A DNA stretch of 64,000 bases from Anabaena sp. FACHB-1237 (GTDB taxonomy: Bacteria > Cyanobacteriota > Cyanobacteriia > Cyanobacteriales > Nostocaceae), in the NCBI RefSeq assembly GCF_014696225.1, contig NZ_JACJPV010000009.1, positions 62,001 to 126,000 on the forward strand. The letters run 5' to 3'. A model generated the notes under the pieces. The model had not been told where the DNA came from, ran no database searches, and worked only from the letters and a program-made list of their open reading frames with translations. Positions 1 through 8,830 of the stretch are shown here, in pieces. Position numbers and translations under genes: made by a program. Numbering within the stretch: the stretch's first letter is position 1; every line of letters begins with the position of its first letter.

Positions 1-486
1 TCTGATTTGTCAAATGTGCTTTTTTTGTTGTTATAAAACTTAATAATTGTTTTGTGAAATTTATGGGAAAAACCCCTTTTTACGGGGAAAATCTCCTGGC
101 TATTTTTTCCATACTCTATTTCTCAAATGCTTATGAATAATGACTTTCAGAATTATCTATGCAGCAGGTTGATAAATTGACAATAATAACCCATTCTAAA
201 AATTTTGCTAAATTATACCAAATCGCTGAAAGTATTGCAAGATCGTTAATAAATAGAAATTCTTCTCAATAAGAGATTAAGATAAATTTAAGGGAAGGTT
301 AATAAAAATATTTGTAAATATTTGTAAATTATAAATTTTAAAAGTATTTCTAATATTAGATAATTTTTACTTATCAGTAATCTATAAATAAGGTACAAGA
401 AGTCAGAGTTAAAGTGGATAATTCTGTACTTCTTGACATGGGAAAAGGCTATAATAACAAGCAAAATATTAGGAGAATGATATTCT
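1..486. other. Intergenic, A+T-rich
   Basis: No convincing gene is visible. The stretch is very A+T-rich. A small hairpin (CCCC, T-rich loop, GGGG) near 74-88 resembles one near 53.82 kb. The upstream neighbour lies outside the window. Confidence 0.5.
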
Positions 487-747
487 CTACCATTTTAAAA
501 ATGCTTCTTCTATACCTCTTTCTCTTCTAATTTTTCCATCAACTTCAAACCAAGTAATGATTTGTTTTGCTGTCAATTCTTCAATAGAAACATCATATTC
601 TTTGGCAATATGTTGTAAAATCCGTAAGGAGGAAATGGTTAATCTGGTTAAGAATTTTTCAGGGGAAGATAATAAAGCTGCGTCAACTTGTGCAGATTCA
701 TCAGGGGTTAAAAATTCGGTGGAGGATTGATTGGGTATAATATCCAT
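487..747 (-). CDS. Small hypothetical protein (86 aa)
   Basis: I do not recognise this protein. It is soluble-looking and acidic in its N-terminal half, with no membrane segment or signal peptide. It starts at an ATG. The middle (IAKEYDVSIEELTAKQIITW) looks like a short helical domain of the kind often seen in small cyanobacterial proteins. It stands alone at the edge of an accessory block of ATPase and toxin genes, so a link to those genes is possible but not shown. Codon use and a sensible protein composition support it being real. Confidence 0.55.
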   Translation of the reverse strand: MDIIPNQSSTEFLTPDESAQVDAALLSSPEKFLTRLTISSLRILQHIAKEYDVSIEELTAKQIITWFEVDGKIRRERGIEEAFLKW

Positions 748-884
748 AAGGTTTAAAAGTGTGTTTATTGTAAGTTGTGTTTATGATATTAAATCATATT
801 ATGGTAATTGTTGAGTTATGAGGATTATTTTTTCTCACGCAGAGACGCGGAGGACGCAGAGTTTTATTTTTATAGGGAAGATAT

Positions 885-917
885 ATCGCATTACCTTTAA
901 TTAAATGTTCTATAGAT
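885..917 (-). repeat. Copy of the 5' end of the nearby mazF-like gene
   Basis: This 33-base stretch is nearly identical to bases 3111-3143, which encode the N-terminus of the MazF-like toxin. Read on the minus strand it gives SIEHLIKGNAIYLP, against SIEHLIKGDVISVP in the toxin. No open frame continues, so it is a fossil scrap of a second toxin gene. Confidence 0.6.
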
Positions 918-937
918 ACTTTTTTTTAATATTTTTT

Positions 938-1363
938 CTAAAGCTGTTCTATTTTATTTTGTAACTCAATTAAATCAGGATATTGATAAATATCAATATT
1001 ATTAATTGCCCATTTTTCGGAAAATTGATCCATAGAAATATATGATTTATATGGTCTTTTTTTATCTTCACTAATTTTGTGCATTGCTTTGTAAATATCT
1101 TTACCATTAAACCAAACTAAATACTGCTTTTGTTGCCAAAATTCCTGTTGATGAAAAAGCTGTAAATACTGTTCCAGCGTCTCTTCAAACTTATCTATTG
1201 TCACTTCCGCAACTGCATTTTTAAAGTCATTAATTAAAGATAAAGCCTGACTTTTACAATCAGATAAACTCAGAGAATTTGGAATTGTATCTTTAGTCCA
1301 TTGTGTTATTAAATGTTTTCTACTAGCACTAAGTTGACATAAATTACCTAAAGCCCATCGCAC
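938..1363 (-). CDS. Hypothetical protein paired with an AAA ATPase
   Basis: This is an unrecognised protein of about 141 residues, rich in Gln, Lys and aromatic residues, with no membrane segment. It follows the AAA ATPase gene directly and is probably co-transcribed. The nominal start is GTG. The same frame stays open about 24 codons upstream and gives protein-like sequence (WIEDAAIILQDYQA) with no ATG, GTG or TTG. A good Shine-Dalgarno (GAGGAG) and an ATG sit next to the ATPase stop, but that ATG is in another frame. A small frameshift at the 5' end, or an unusual start, is therefore possible. Its function is unknown. Position suggests an effector or partner of the ATPase. Confidence 0.55.
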   Translation of the reverse strand: MRWALGNLCQLSASRKHLITQWTKDTIPNSLSLSDCKSQALSLINDFKNAVAEVTIDKFEETLEQYLQLFHQQEFWQQKQYLVWFNGKDIYKAMHKISEDKKRPYKSYISMDQFSEKWAINNIDIYQYPDLIELQNKIEQL

Positions 1364-1407
1364 AGCTTGATAATCTTGTAAAATAATTGCAGCGTCTTCT
1401 ATCCATT

Positions 1408-2472
1408 TTACTCCTCTATAATTCTGATAGATGATTCAGGTACTAATTGCGCTACATAATCAGAATGAGTTGTAATAATAAACTGATTATTTTTACCTAA
1501 TTTGGGTAAATTTCTGAGTAAAGCCTGTTGCATTGGTGGATGTAAATGTAATTCTATTTCATCAATTAAAATCACTGAATTATGAATATTCCAATTCATA
1601 AAATCCAGAAGTATAGGAAATGTAGCACGTTCTCCTCCAGACATTTCAGAAAATTCATAGTGAGTTTTATTTCTACTGTTGTAAAGATAAAACCAAGGTT
1701 CAGTAAGAAGATCATCAATATTATCTCGCATTTCTAAACCTGCAAATTCACGTCCTGGAAAAACAGTTTGATAAATTCTGGCTATTTCTGCGTATAAATC
1801 TTTTGCTTCTGGACGAAAACTTTTACCATTTTTTCTATATTTCTCATGAATCATTTGCCATTTTGCTAGGCGATCGCGTAAAATATCTTCTGTAATTTCT
1901 AATTGATTTTTTGGATCTTCAGGAGTTAAACTGGTTGCTGTTCTTTGTTCTGTGTACCAAAAAACTGTTCCCACTTTTTCAAACACTGAAAATCCTTCTG
2001 AACGAGATAATTGTTTAGCATATTCTCGTCCTTTAAATTGAAACAATTCTGCTGCACTATTAGCTGTAACATTCTCACTTTGCCATTTTAAAGTAACAAA
2101 ATGTTGTTGAGCAGGAGGAACTGGTAAATCGCGTCCCATTTCTTGTAATTTTTGGTGAAATTCGCTGATAGCTTGCAGTTCTGATTTAGAAAATTGTACA
2201 TTAATAGTAACATTGGTGGGAGAACCACGCCAATTACTACCTAATAATTGATAGTTAAATCCTGGCCAATCTAAATCAGCAGGTTTGTTTAATCTTTTGG
2301 TAGCTGTACCTAGTGTGGATGCAATAGCTTGTAAAATGCTGGTTTTTCCTGCACCATTTACACCGATGAGAACTATTAAATCCTCTGCTAAACCAGTTTC
2401 AGGATCAGTAAAATCTAATTCTTGATCTCGAAATTTTTTAAAATGTTTGAGTTTAATGTTTTGAACTTTCAT
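1408..2472 (-). CDS. AAA ATPase, RecF/OLD-like
   Basis: A 354-residue SMC/RecF-type ATPase. The N-terminus reads as an ABC-like strand followed by Walker A (GVNGAGKTS, about residue 38). A signature-like EMSGGERATFP lies near residue 277, Walker B with catalytic acid (VILIDEIELHLHP) near 300, and an H-loop (ITTHSDYVAQL) near 335. This is the layout of OLD-type and defence-associated ATPases that drive a partner nuclease or effector. No TOPRIM domain is present, so any nuclease activity would have to come from the adjacent 141-residue protein or from elsewhere. The gene appears intact, in contrast to the broken ATPase 2 kb away. The exact substrate is unknown. Confidence 0.85.
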   Translation of the reverse strand: MKVQNIKLKHFKKFRDQELDFTDPETGLAEDLIVLIGVNGAGKTSILQAIASTLGTATKRLNKPADLDWPGFNYQLLGSNWRGSPTNVTINVQFSKSELQAISEFHQKLQEMGRDLPVPPAQQHFVTLKWQSENVTANSAAELFQFKGREYAKQLSRSEGFSVFEKVGTVFWYTEQRTATSLTPEDPKNQLEITEDILRDRLAKWQMIHEKYRKNGKSFRPEAKDLYAEIARIYQTVFPGREFAGLEMRDNIDDLLTEPWFYLYNSRNKTHYEFSEMSGGERATFPILLDFMNWNIHNSVILIDEIELHLHPPMQQALLRNLPKLGKNNQFIITTHSDYVAQLVPESSIRIIEE

Positions 2473-2544
2473 AATAATTTACTTTTTTCTCCTCTCTTCA
2501 ATATATAGTGATTTTAAAAGAAGTTGGGGATCTAAATTACAGGT

Positions 2545-2904
2545 TTAGCGATTTGTAAATATTGGGAAGATTTGATAAATTAACCAGCCTAAAAATATAC
2601 CTAACCAAGATGTGCAAAGTATCATTATTTCTTGATGCCATTTTTTGAAAGACTTGCTTAACTCTTCATGAATAGCAACATAAACAAAGGAAATTAAAAG
2701 ATGAATAATAACAAATCCAATGTATACAAAAGCAGAAACCCAACTATAAAAAAGCCCTAGTAGTCCAGCACATAATAAAAATATAAATATACACAAATTT
2801 GATGGCCAACTCCAAGTTACATAAGGTGTAATTAAAAAGAGGGAGAAGCTATTTAATATCATACCAACCATAATATTTTCCGAAATAACACGAGTATTGT
2901 GCAA
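2545..2904 (-). pseudogene. Membrane tail of a Ser/Thr kinase, remnant copy
   Basis: About 119 residues with three to four hydrophobic helices. The C-terminus (LGWLIYQIFPIF) matches the end of the kinase remnant at 3.49-4.30 kb (LGWLIYQLFPIF). It therefore looks like a second copy of the same C-terminal membrane domain with no kinase part. The only start codons in frame are TTG or later, and the open frame runs back into the 3' end of the truncated toxin gene. A free-standing small membrane protein cannot be excluded. Confidence 0.5.
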
Positions 2905-2917
2905 AACCGTATAAATT

Positions 2918-3151
2918 TTAAAAAATATAGCAAGGACTTAAATTTAATTTACCAAGTCTAAAATCCTGATCTTCTAACTTAATTTCATAATCTCGTCCGG
3001 GTTTACTAGTAATGGGACAAATTATAATATTATTATTGTCCGATTCAGTTATAACTAAAGCTGGACGTTTCTTAGTGGTAGATGTATCAGAAAAAGGAAA
3101 AGGAACAGATATCACATCACCTTTAATTAAATGTTCTATAGATCCTTCCAT
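2918..3151 (-). pseudogene. MazF/PemK-like toxin, C-terminally truncated
   Basis: The N-terminus matches MazF-family endoribonucleases: KGDVISVPFPFSDTSTTKKRP, then ALVI, then CPITSK. Family members usually run to about 110-120 residues, whereas this one stops at 77, just after DFRLGKL, with an unrelated tail (NLSPCYIF). The lost C-terminal strands and helix contribute to the dimer interface and active site, so the toxin is probably inactive. Its start overlaps the end of the antitoxin gene by 16 bases, the usual toxin-antitoxin arrangement. The break lies where homology to the kinase membrane tail begins, so a rearrangement probably caused it. Confidence 0.65.
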
Positions 3152-3417
3152 GCTTCGTCTTCCTCTGGATTAAGCCAAATTTTATTTAATGATGATTCAC
3201 TCATTTCTAAAAAATTTTTAACTAATATTTTATCATCATCTATATCAACAGTTTGTAAATTTGTAACTACTTCTAATGGCAGTCCAGTTAGTTTGACGAT
3301 AAAATCTAAATCAATACCTTCTCGTAACATATTTACAGCAACTTGGGTTAAACCTTGCTGTAAACCTTGTTCCCATGCTTCTTGTAATGTTGTCACTGGA
3401 ATTGATAGGTTGTTCAT
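3136..3417 (-). CDS. Probable antitoxin of a MazF-type module
   Basis: A 93-residue protein. Its end (SESSLNKIWLNPEEDEAWKDL) is the tail typical of cyanobacterial antitoxins encoded just upstream of MazF/PemK toxins. The N-terminal half (LQEAWEQGLQQGLTQVAVNML, then IDLDFIVKLTGL) resembles the C-terminal helical region of Rpn/PD-(D/E)XK transposase-like proteins, so the protein looks chimeric. It overlaps the toxin start. The antitoxin is intact while the toxin is not, which is the expected order of decay. It starts at an ATG. Confidence 0.6.
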   Translation of the reverse strand: MNNLSIPVTTLQEAWEQGLQQGLTQVAVNMLREGIDLDFIVKLTGLPLEVVTNLQTVDIDDDKILVKNFLEMSESSLNKIWLNPEEDEAWKDL

Positions 3418-3492
3418 ATTCCTTGTATTTATGTAGTTATATTTTGGTAACTCGATTATATTGTATCATAAGAGCATAAGAAATTCAAGGGT

Positions 3493-4302
3493 TTAACGAT
3501 GTCCAAATATGGGGAATAATTGATAAATTAGCCAGCCTAAAAATAAGCCTAATGAAGATACACCCATTAGAACTAAAAATTTATAATCTTTGCTAGGATA
3601 TTGGCTTAAATGCTTATGGATTTGACGATAAATGTTGACCAAATAAAGTTGAATAATGAAAAATATGACAATACATAAAGATACAACAGTATAAGATATA
3701 GTATAATTAGCGATCAAGGACGAACAAATTATAAAAGTAAAGCCCACAGCTACAGGTAAAGTTGAAGCAAGTACCAAAGGTAAAGGCAAAGTTGAAGCTA
3801 AAGCTATAATTAAATTAGTAAAGGAAGTAGTAAAGAAAGCAAAGCCTAAATTTTGATGAACAATATAATCATAATTTGAATGATGATATAGTAAAAAAAC
3901 TATCGTCAAATGTAAGCTCATGAATTTTAACCAAACTGAAGGAATATTCTTACTATTTAACTTAACATCAGGAGAATTATTAGCACCTACAATAACAGGA
4001 AATGTTTTCTCAGTCCTAATTGTTTGATGTTCTATTTTTTGACTAACCTGATAAACCTGATTACTAACATCAGGTAATAACTTTAACCATTCTCTCATAG
4101 ATTGCGGACGATTTTCCGCTTCTAAATTCATACCTTTAAGTATTGCCCGATTCAACTCATTACTAATACCAACAACATATTTATTAGGAGAAATTAACGG
4201 CTTATTATATAATTTTCTATCCAGCGAACTTTCAGGACGTTTACCTGTAACTGCATAATATAAAGAAGCAGCAAGAGTATAAACATCAATCGTTACTTGT
4301 CT
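3493..4302 (-). pseudogene. Ser/Thr protein kinase, N-terminally deleted
   Basis: The frame reads VTIDVYTLAASLYYAVTGKR and, later, ELNRAILKGMNLE and ENRPQSMREWLKLL. These match the end of the Hanks-type kinase C-lobe in cyanobacterial kinases. A linker and a hydrophobic domain of several helices follow. Everything upstream of about subdomain IX is missing, including the glycine loop, catalytic loop and DFG. The homology begins within a few bases of the stop codon of the adjacent ATPase pseudogene, so a deletion or recombination joined the two. Only a TTG at 4155 could start the remaining part. It cannot be an active kinase. Confidence 0.8.
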
Positions 4303-5522
4303 ATTATACCAGCAGTTACTAAATGTCCTAGTTCTCCTTGGGAAATGAGACTGGGAAAATCTAACCTATCTCCTAATTTAATTAAACTACTGTTACCTTT
4401 ATTACTTTCTTGGGTATCTCTAAAACAGAATACTACATCTCCTAAAGCCTCATCTGGTAAAGCATCCATTAACGCAGGATTATGGGTAGAAAGTAATACC
4501 CTTAATTTACGTTTCTCCGCAATTTCTCTGATATTACTCAGTAGATGTTTAGCGCGGTTGGGATGAACTCCATTATCAATCTCTTCAATCACTACTAAAC
4601 TACCTTCGGTGGCTGATAACATAGCAGCAGCGATCGCTAATACTCTTAAAGTACCATCTGATAGTAACGCAGCTTCACAGTAACGATGTTGATCTCCAAA
4701 AGTTTCTCCCAGTTTGACCATCACTTCATCCCTTGGACCAAGGAGAAAATCTAGCCCATCTATGGCTTGTTCTGGTAGGCTTTGAATAAAATTTAAGATA
4801 ATATCTTGATTTGTTGGTTGATCATGCCACAAACGATATAAAACACTGGAAAGATTTGTACCATTTTCCTGTAATTTTTTTTCTGATTTAAAGCTGTATT
4901 CACGCATCTTTGCAGGAACAGGATCTAAAAACAAGATGTTATTTAACACCCTTTGGTATTCTTGTACAATCTCAGGTATTTTATTTTGTGATGTTTCATA
5001 TTTACTATCAAAGCGTGCAGGGCTATCTAGTGGTACAAATATAGTCATTTGGTCATTACAAGTAATTTTGGGCTTATTTTTACCCCTAGTAAAGTTATTA
5101 TAATTTACACTAACATCTGTATTTATGCCTTGGGATGGTTGTTCTGATTCATACAAAGGTACAGTATTATTAGCATCAATAATTTTTTCCCCAATAATGT
5201 GTAATTCTCCATCTCTGATATTGAGAGTAATGTTTAATTCATTCTATTCCGGTATATCTAATTTACAACCCAAAGTAAAATTTGATTCACCCTGATAACA
5301 TAAATCATTGATGCGACCGCGTATTAATCCTTCTGTGTTATTTATTTCATATTGAATGCTAGAGAGTTTATGTCCTTGTGCTAACCATGATAAAAGACGT
5401 AATCCTTCTATAGCATTACTTTTACCTGCTGCATTAGCTCCTATGAGTACAGTTAATGGACCCAATGGTAAACTACTAGTTTTGTAACTTTTGAAATTGC
5501 TCAGGTGAAATTCCGTTAACAT
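4293..5522 (-). pseudogene. AAA ATPase interrupted by an in-frame TAG
   Basis: The N-terminal part (FHLSNFKSYKTSSLPLG, then Walker A GANAAGKSNAIEG) ends at a TAG at 5246-5244. Reading through it continues without a shift (NELNITLNIRDGELHIIGEK) into the C-terminal part, which has Walker B (LVVIEEIDNGVHP) and an H-loop (LLSTHNPALMDAL). One base change therefore separates the two halves of a RecF/AAA_21-type ATPase of about 409 residues. The C-terminus stops at GIIDK exactly where kinase homology starts and may itself be clipped. Such ATPases are common in defence islands. Either the gene is dead, or the stop is suppressed or a sequencing error. Confidence 0.8.
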
Positions 5523-5625
5523 ATAGTTTTATTTTCTGATTATCCTGTGGTTTTAAACTTACTTATTCCCACAAAGCAGCAGGATGGAAATTGTTTTTGA
5601 ATGGGTATATAAGCTACAAATATAC

Positions 5626-6309
5626 CTAACTTTTCTCCACCAAATAACCACAACGATGTTCCCCATTAATCAACCAATGAGTCCTTTCCACCTTACAATC
5701 AGGTAAAATAGCCGCAAACATTTCTAACTCCAAACCACACACACTAGGAAACGACTCCGCCACATTAGAAATAGCACAAGTATGTTCCATAAAAATATAT
5801 TTCTCAACCAACTTTTCACCATTATTAATATTATTATCTACTGGATGAAACTCCGCCATAAAACCCTCAGACTTTCGCAACTCCACCAAATTTTCTACCC
5901 TTTCCCGCAAACAACCAGTACCCACCTTTGCGCGATATTCCAACGCTTTACGCTCCCACTGCTTTTGTAAAATCGTCTTAACCTGCTCACTTCCCACAGT
6001 TTCCGCTAAAGTGTCTAGTAGCGAAACCGCAAAATCTCCATAACTATCACTTAAACCGGTGACATTCTTCTGTAATTGCTTCCTTCCTCGCTGACTTAGT
6101 TGATAAAGATGTTGCGGCCGACCCATACCAGGATTTTCTGGTATCAAATATATCACTAAATCATCCGCTTCCAAATCCTTCAAATGACGACGAATAGCCT
6201 GGGGGCTAACATCTAACACATCCGCAAGTTCCAAAGCCGTAGCTTGTACTTGTTTTAATAAATACTCTAAAATATCCTGCTTGGTGGAGGACTGCTGGGT
6301 AGTAGCCAT
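5626..6309 (-). CDS. SufR, iron-sulfur-sensing repressor of the suf genes
   Basis: The 227-residue protein starts at MATTQQSSTKQDILEYLL. A further upstream TTG adds eight residues and is unlikely. An N-terminal winged helix (LADVLDVSPQAIRRHLKDLE) binds DNA. The C-terminal half carries four cysteines in exactly CX12CX13CX14C spacing, the ligands of the redox-sensitive [4Fe-4S] cluster in SufR. In cyanobacteria SufR represses sufBCDS and itself when cluster-loaded, and releases DNA under iron or oxidative stress. It diverges from sufB, and two matching operators lie in the shared spacer. It is intact and of normal length. Confidence 0.95.
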   Translation of the reverse strand: MATTQQSSTKQDILEYLLKQVQATALELADVLDVSPQAIRRHLKDLEADDLVIYLIPENPGMGRPQHLYQLSQRGRKQLQKNVTGLSDSYGDFAVSLLDTLAETVGSEQVKTILQKQWERKALEYRAKVGTGCLRERVENLVELRKSEGFMAEFHPVDNNINNGEKLVEKYIFMEHTCAISNVAESFPSVCGLELEMFAAILPDCKVERTHWLINGEHRCGYLVEKS

Positions 6310-6367
6310 GTTCGTCCTAATACTTTCTAACAAAGTTCCAAAAAATTTCCGAAAAATTTGACTTAAA

Positions 6368-6381
6368 CAACATAGTTGTTG
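6368..6381. promoter_or_regulatory. SufR operator 1 (CAAC-N6-GTTG)
   Basis: CAAC ATAGTT GTTG is a perfect match to the inverted repeat described for cyanobacterial SufR. On the minus strand a TTGTAC / 17 bases / TATGTT promoter can be read whose -10 region overlaps this site, consistent with autorepression of sufR. Confidence 0.8.
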
Positions 6382-6414
6382 CTAATCTAGCGTACAATGA
6401 AAAAATAGATTAAA

Positions 6415-6428
6415 CAACAACCGAGTTG
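6415..6428. promoter_or_regulatory. SufR operator 2 (CAAC-N6-GTTG)
   Basis: CAAC AACCGA GTTG is a second perfect match, centred 47 bases from the first and closer to sufB. A possible -10 (TACAAT, 6393-6398) for the sufB direction lies between the two sites. Two operators in one divergent spacer fit repression of both transcripts. Confidence 0.8.
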
Positions 6429-6546
6429 CTTTAGTCTTTTCCACTATTTTAGCAGCATTGTGAGAAATCGCTCACAACAACGGGAAAAAGCTGAACCTAT
6501 TCCGTTGCCTATCCTTGAAAGAGAACACTAGAGAACACACAAACCG

Positions 6547-7986
6547 ATGAGCGCATCTGTTAAAACCTTAGTTAACCAACCTTACAAATACGGTTTTGTC
6601 ACTGATATCGAAACCGATACTATCCCCCGTGGACTAAATGAAGACGTTATTCGCCTAATTTCTGCGAAGAAAAACGAACCAGAATTTATGTTAGAGTACC
6701 GTCTTCGTGCTTATCATCAATGGCTGAAAATGACAGAACCAACTTGGCCTCATGTCAATTATCCGCCAATTAATTATCAAGATATCATTTATTATTCTGC
6801 ACCAAAACAAAAGAAAGAAAAACTCAAAAGTTTAGATGAAGTTGACCCTACTTTATTGGAAACCTTCGAGAAATTAGGTATTCCTTTAAATGAACAAAAG
6901 CGATTAAGTAATGTTGCTGTTGATGCGATTTTTGATAGCGTTTCTGTAGCCACTACATTTAAAGAAAAACTCGCTAAAGATGGCGTAGTTTTCTGCTCTT
7001 TTTCTGAAGCATTACAAGAATATCCAGAACTTATTAAAAAATATTTGGGTAGCGTAGTTCCTATTGCTGATAATTATTTTGCTGCTTTAAATGCAGCTGT
7101 ATTTAGTGATGGTTCTTTCGTTTATATTCCCAAGGGCTTAAAATGTCCCATGGAATTGTCCACCTATTTCCGCATTAATACCGGAGAAACAGGACAATTT
7201 GAAAGGACATTAATTGTGGCCGATGAAGGTAGTTATGTTTCTTATTTAGAAGGTTGTACTGCACCCATGTACGACACCAATCAATTACACGCTGCTGTGG
7301 TAGAATTGGTGGCTTTAGATAATGCGGAAATTAAATATTCCACTGTGCAAAATTGGTACGCTGGTGATGAAAATGGTAAAGGTGGAATTTACAATTTCGT
7401 AACTAAGCGGGGTTTATGTCAAGGTGTCAATTCTAAAATTTCTTGGACTCAAGTAGAAACTGGTTCAGCTATTACTTGGAAATATCCCAGTTGTGTGTTA
7501 GTTGGTGATAATTCTGTGGGTGAATTTTACTCCGTTGCATTAACAAATCATAAGCAACAAGCTGATACTGGAACTAAGATGATTCACGTTGGTAAAAATA
7601 CCCGCAGTACCATCATTTCTAAAGGTATTTCTGCTGGTAATTCTAGTAATAGTTATCGCGGTTTGGTGAAAATTAATCCCACAGCAAAAGGCGCGAGAAA
7701 TTACTCTCAATGTGATTCTATGTTAATAGGAGATAATGCTCAAGCTAATACTTTTCCTTATATTCAAGTTCAAAATAATACTGGAAAGGTTGAACATGAA
7801 GCATCTACTTCTAAAATTGGTGAGGATCAATTGTTCTTTTTTGCTCAACGTGGTATTTCTTCAGAAGATGCTATTTCTATGATGATTAGTGGTTTCTGTA
7901 AGGATGTTTTTAATCAGTTACCTATGGAATTTGCTGTGGAAGCTGATAAGTTGTTGAGTTTGAAGTTGGAAGGTAGTGTTGGGTAA
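6547..7986 (+). CDS. SufB, Fe-S cluster scaffold subunit
   Basis: A 479-residue SufB of normal length, starting at [17 protein letters not shown]. It has the family's beta-helix core (GKCP-like region [16 protein letters not shown], then [20 protein letters not shown]) and the C-terminal [16 protein letters not shown]. SufB works with SufC and SufD as the SufBC2D complex that assembles Fe-S clusters from sulfur delivered by SufS and electrons from FADH2. In cyanobacteria it serves photosystem I and other chloroplast-type Fe-S proteins. It is the first gene of a four-gene run and lies about 120 bases from the SufR operators. Confidence 0.97.
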   Translation: MSASVKTLVNQPYKYGFVTDIETDTIPRGLNEDVIRLISAKKNEPEFMLEYRLRAYHQWLKMTEPTWPHVNYPPINYQDIIYYSAPKQKKEKLKSLDEVDPTLLETFEKLGIPLNEQKRLSNVAVDAIFDSVSVATTFKEKLAKDGVVFCSFSEALQEYPELIKKYLGSVVPIADNYFAALNAAVFSDGSFVYIPKGLKCPMELSTYFRINTGETGQFERTLIVADEGSYVSYLEGCTAPMYDTNQLHAAVVELVALDNAEIKYSTVQNWYAGDENGKGGIYNFVTKRGLCQGVNSKISWTQVETGSAITWKYPSCVLVGDNSVGEFYSVALTNHKQQADTGTKMIHVGKNTRSTIISKGISAGNSSNSYRGLVKINPTAKGARNYSQCDSMLIGDNAQANTFPYIQVQNNTGKVEHEASTSKIGEDQLFFFAQRGISSEDAISMMISGFCKDVFNQLPMEFAVEADKLLSLKLEGSVG

Positions 7987-8044
7987 GGAAGTTTCGCGCA
8001 AAGTCGCAAAGAAGCAAAGACGCAAAGAAAGAGAGGAAGAGAAG

Positions 8045-8830
8045 ATGATTGTTGAGAATAGTGATTTGATTTTGTCGGTGAAGAATTTGACGGCTGATGT
8101 TGATGGAACTCAAATTTTAAAGGGTTTAAATTTGCAGGTTCGCGCTGGTGAAATTCATGCGATTATGGGTCCTAATGGTTCTGGTAAGAGTACGTTTTCT
8201 AAGGTTTTAGCTGGACATCCTGCTTATTCTGTGACTGGTGGCGAAATTATTTTCCAAGGTGAAAATTTACTGGAAATGGAAGCGGAAGAAAGGGCTAGAA
8301 GTGGTGTGTTTTTGGCTTTTCAATATCCTTTGGAAATTCCTGGGGTGAGTAATTTGGACTTTTTAAGGGTTGCTTATAATTCTCGTCAGAAAGCTAGGGG
8401 TTTGGAGGAAGTTGACGCTTTCGATTTTGATGATTTGGTTGAGAAAAAGTTGGAAGTTGTAAAAATGAATTCTTCTTTTCTTGGCCGCAGTGTGAATGAG
8501 GGTTTTTCTGGTGGTGAAAAGAAGCGCAATGAAATTTTACAAATGGCTATTTTAGAACCTACTTTAGCTATTTTGGATGAAACTGATTCGGGTTTGGATA
8601 TTGATGCTTTGAAAATTGTGGCTAATGGTGTTAATCAATTAACTAATGAAAACAATGCCACAATTATGATTACTCATTATCAACGTCTACTTGATTATAT
8701 TGTCCCTGATTTTGTCCATGTTATGGCTAAGGGACAAATTATTAAGAGTGGTGGTAAGGAGTTGGCACTACAGTTAGAATCTCGTGGTTATGATTGGGTT
8801 TTAGAAGAAGTTTTAGGAGTGGCTGTATAA
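8045..8830 (+). CDS. SufC, ATPase of the SufBCD complex
   Basis: The start was set at [20 protein letters not shown]. An in-frame upstream extension is made of a low-complexity Lys/Arg-rich stretch encoded by CGCAAAG-type repeats and is not family sequence. The 261-residue protein has Walker A (GPNGSGKST, 42-50), the signature [12 protein letters not shown] and Walker B ([14 protein letters not shown]) with the GL insert typical of SufC. It binds SufB and SufD and couples ATP hydrolysis to cluster assembly. It overlaps sufD by one base (TAATG), so the two are translationally coupled. Confidence 0.97.
   Translation: MIVENSDLILSVKNLTADVDGTQILKGLNLQVRAGEIHAIMGPNGSGKSTFSKVLAGHPAYSVTGGEIIFQGENLLEMEAEERARSGVFLAFQYPLEIPGVSNLDFLRVAYNSRQKARGLEEVDAFDFDDLVEKKLEVVKMNSSFLGRSVNEGFSGGEKKRNEILQMAILEPTLAILDETDSGLDIDALKIVANGVNQLTNENNATIMITHYQRLLDYIVPDFVHVMAKGQIIKSGGKELALQLESRGYDWVLEEVLGVAV

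Noticed and set aside
3131..3436. 101-codon frame on the plus strand
   Set aside because: It is antisense to the antitoxin, whose protein sequence is clearly of family type. The plus-strand translation is Ser-rich filler.
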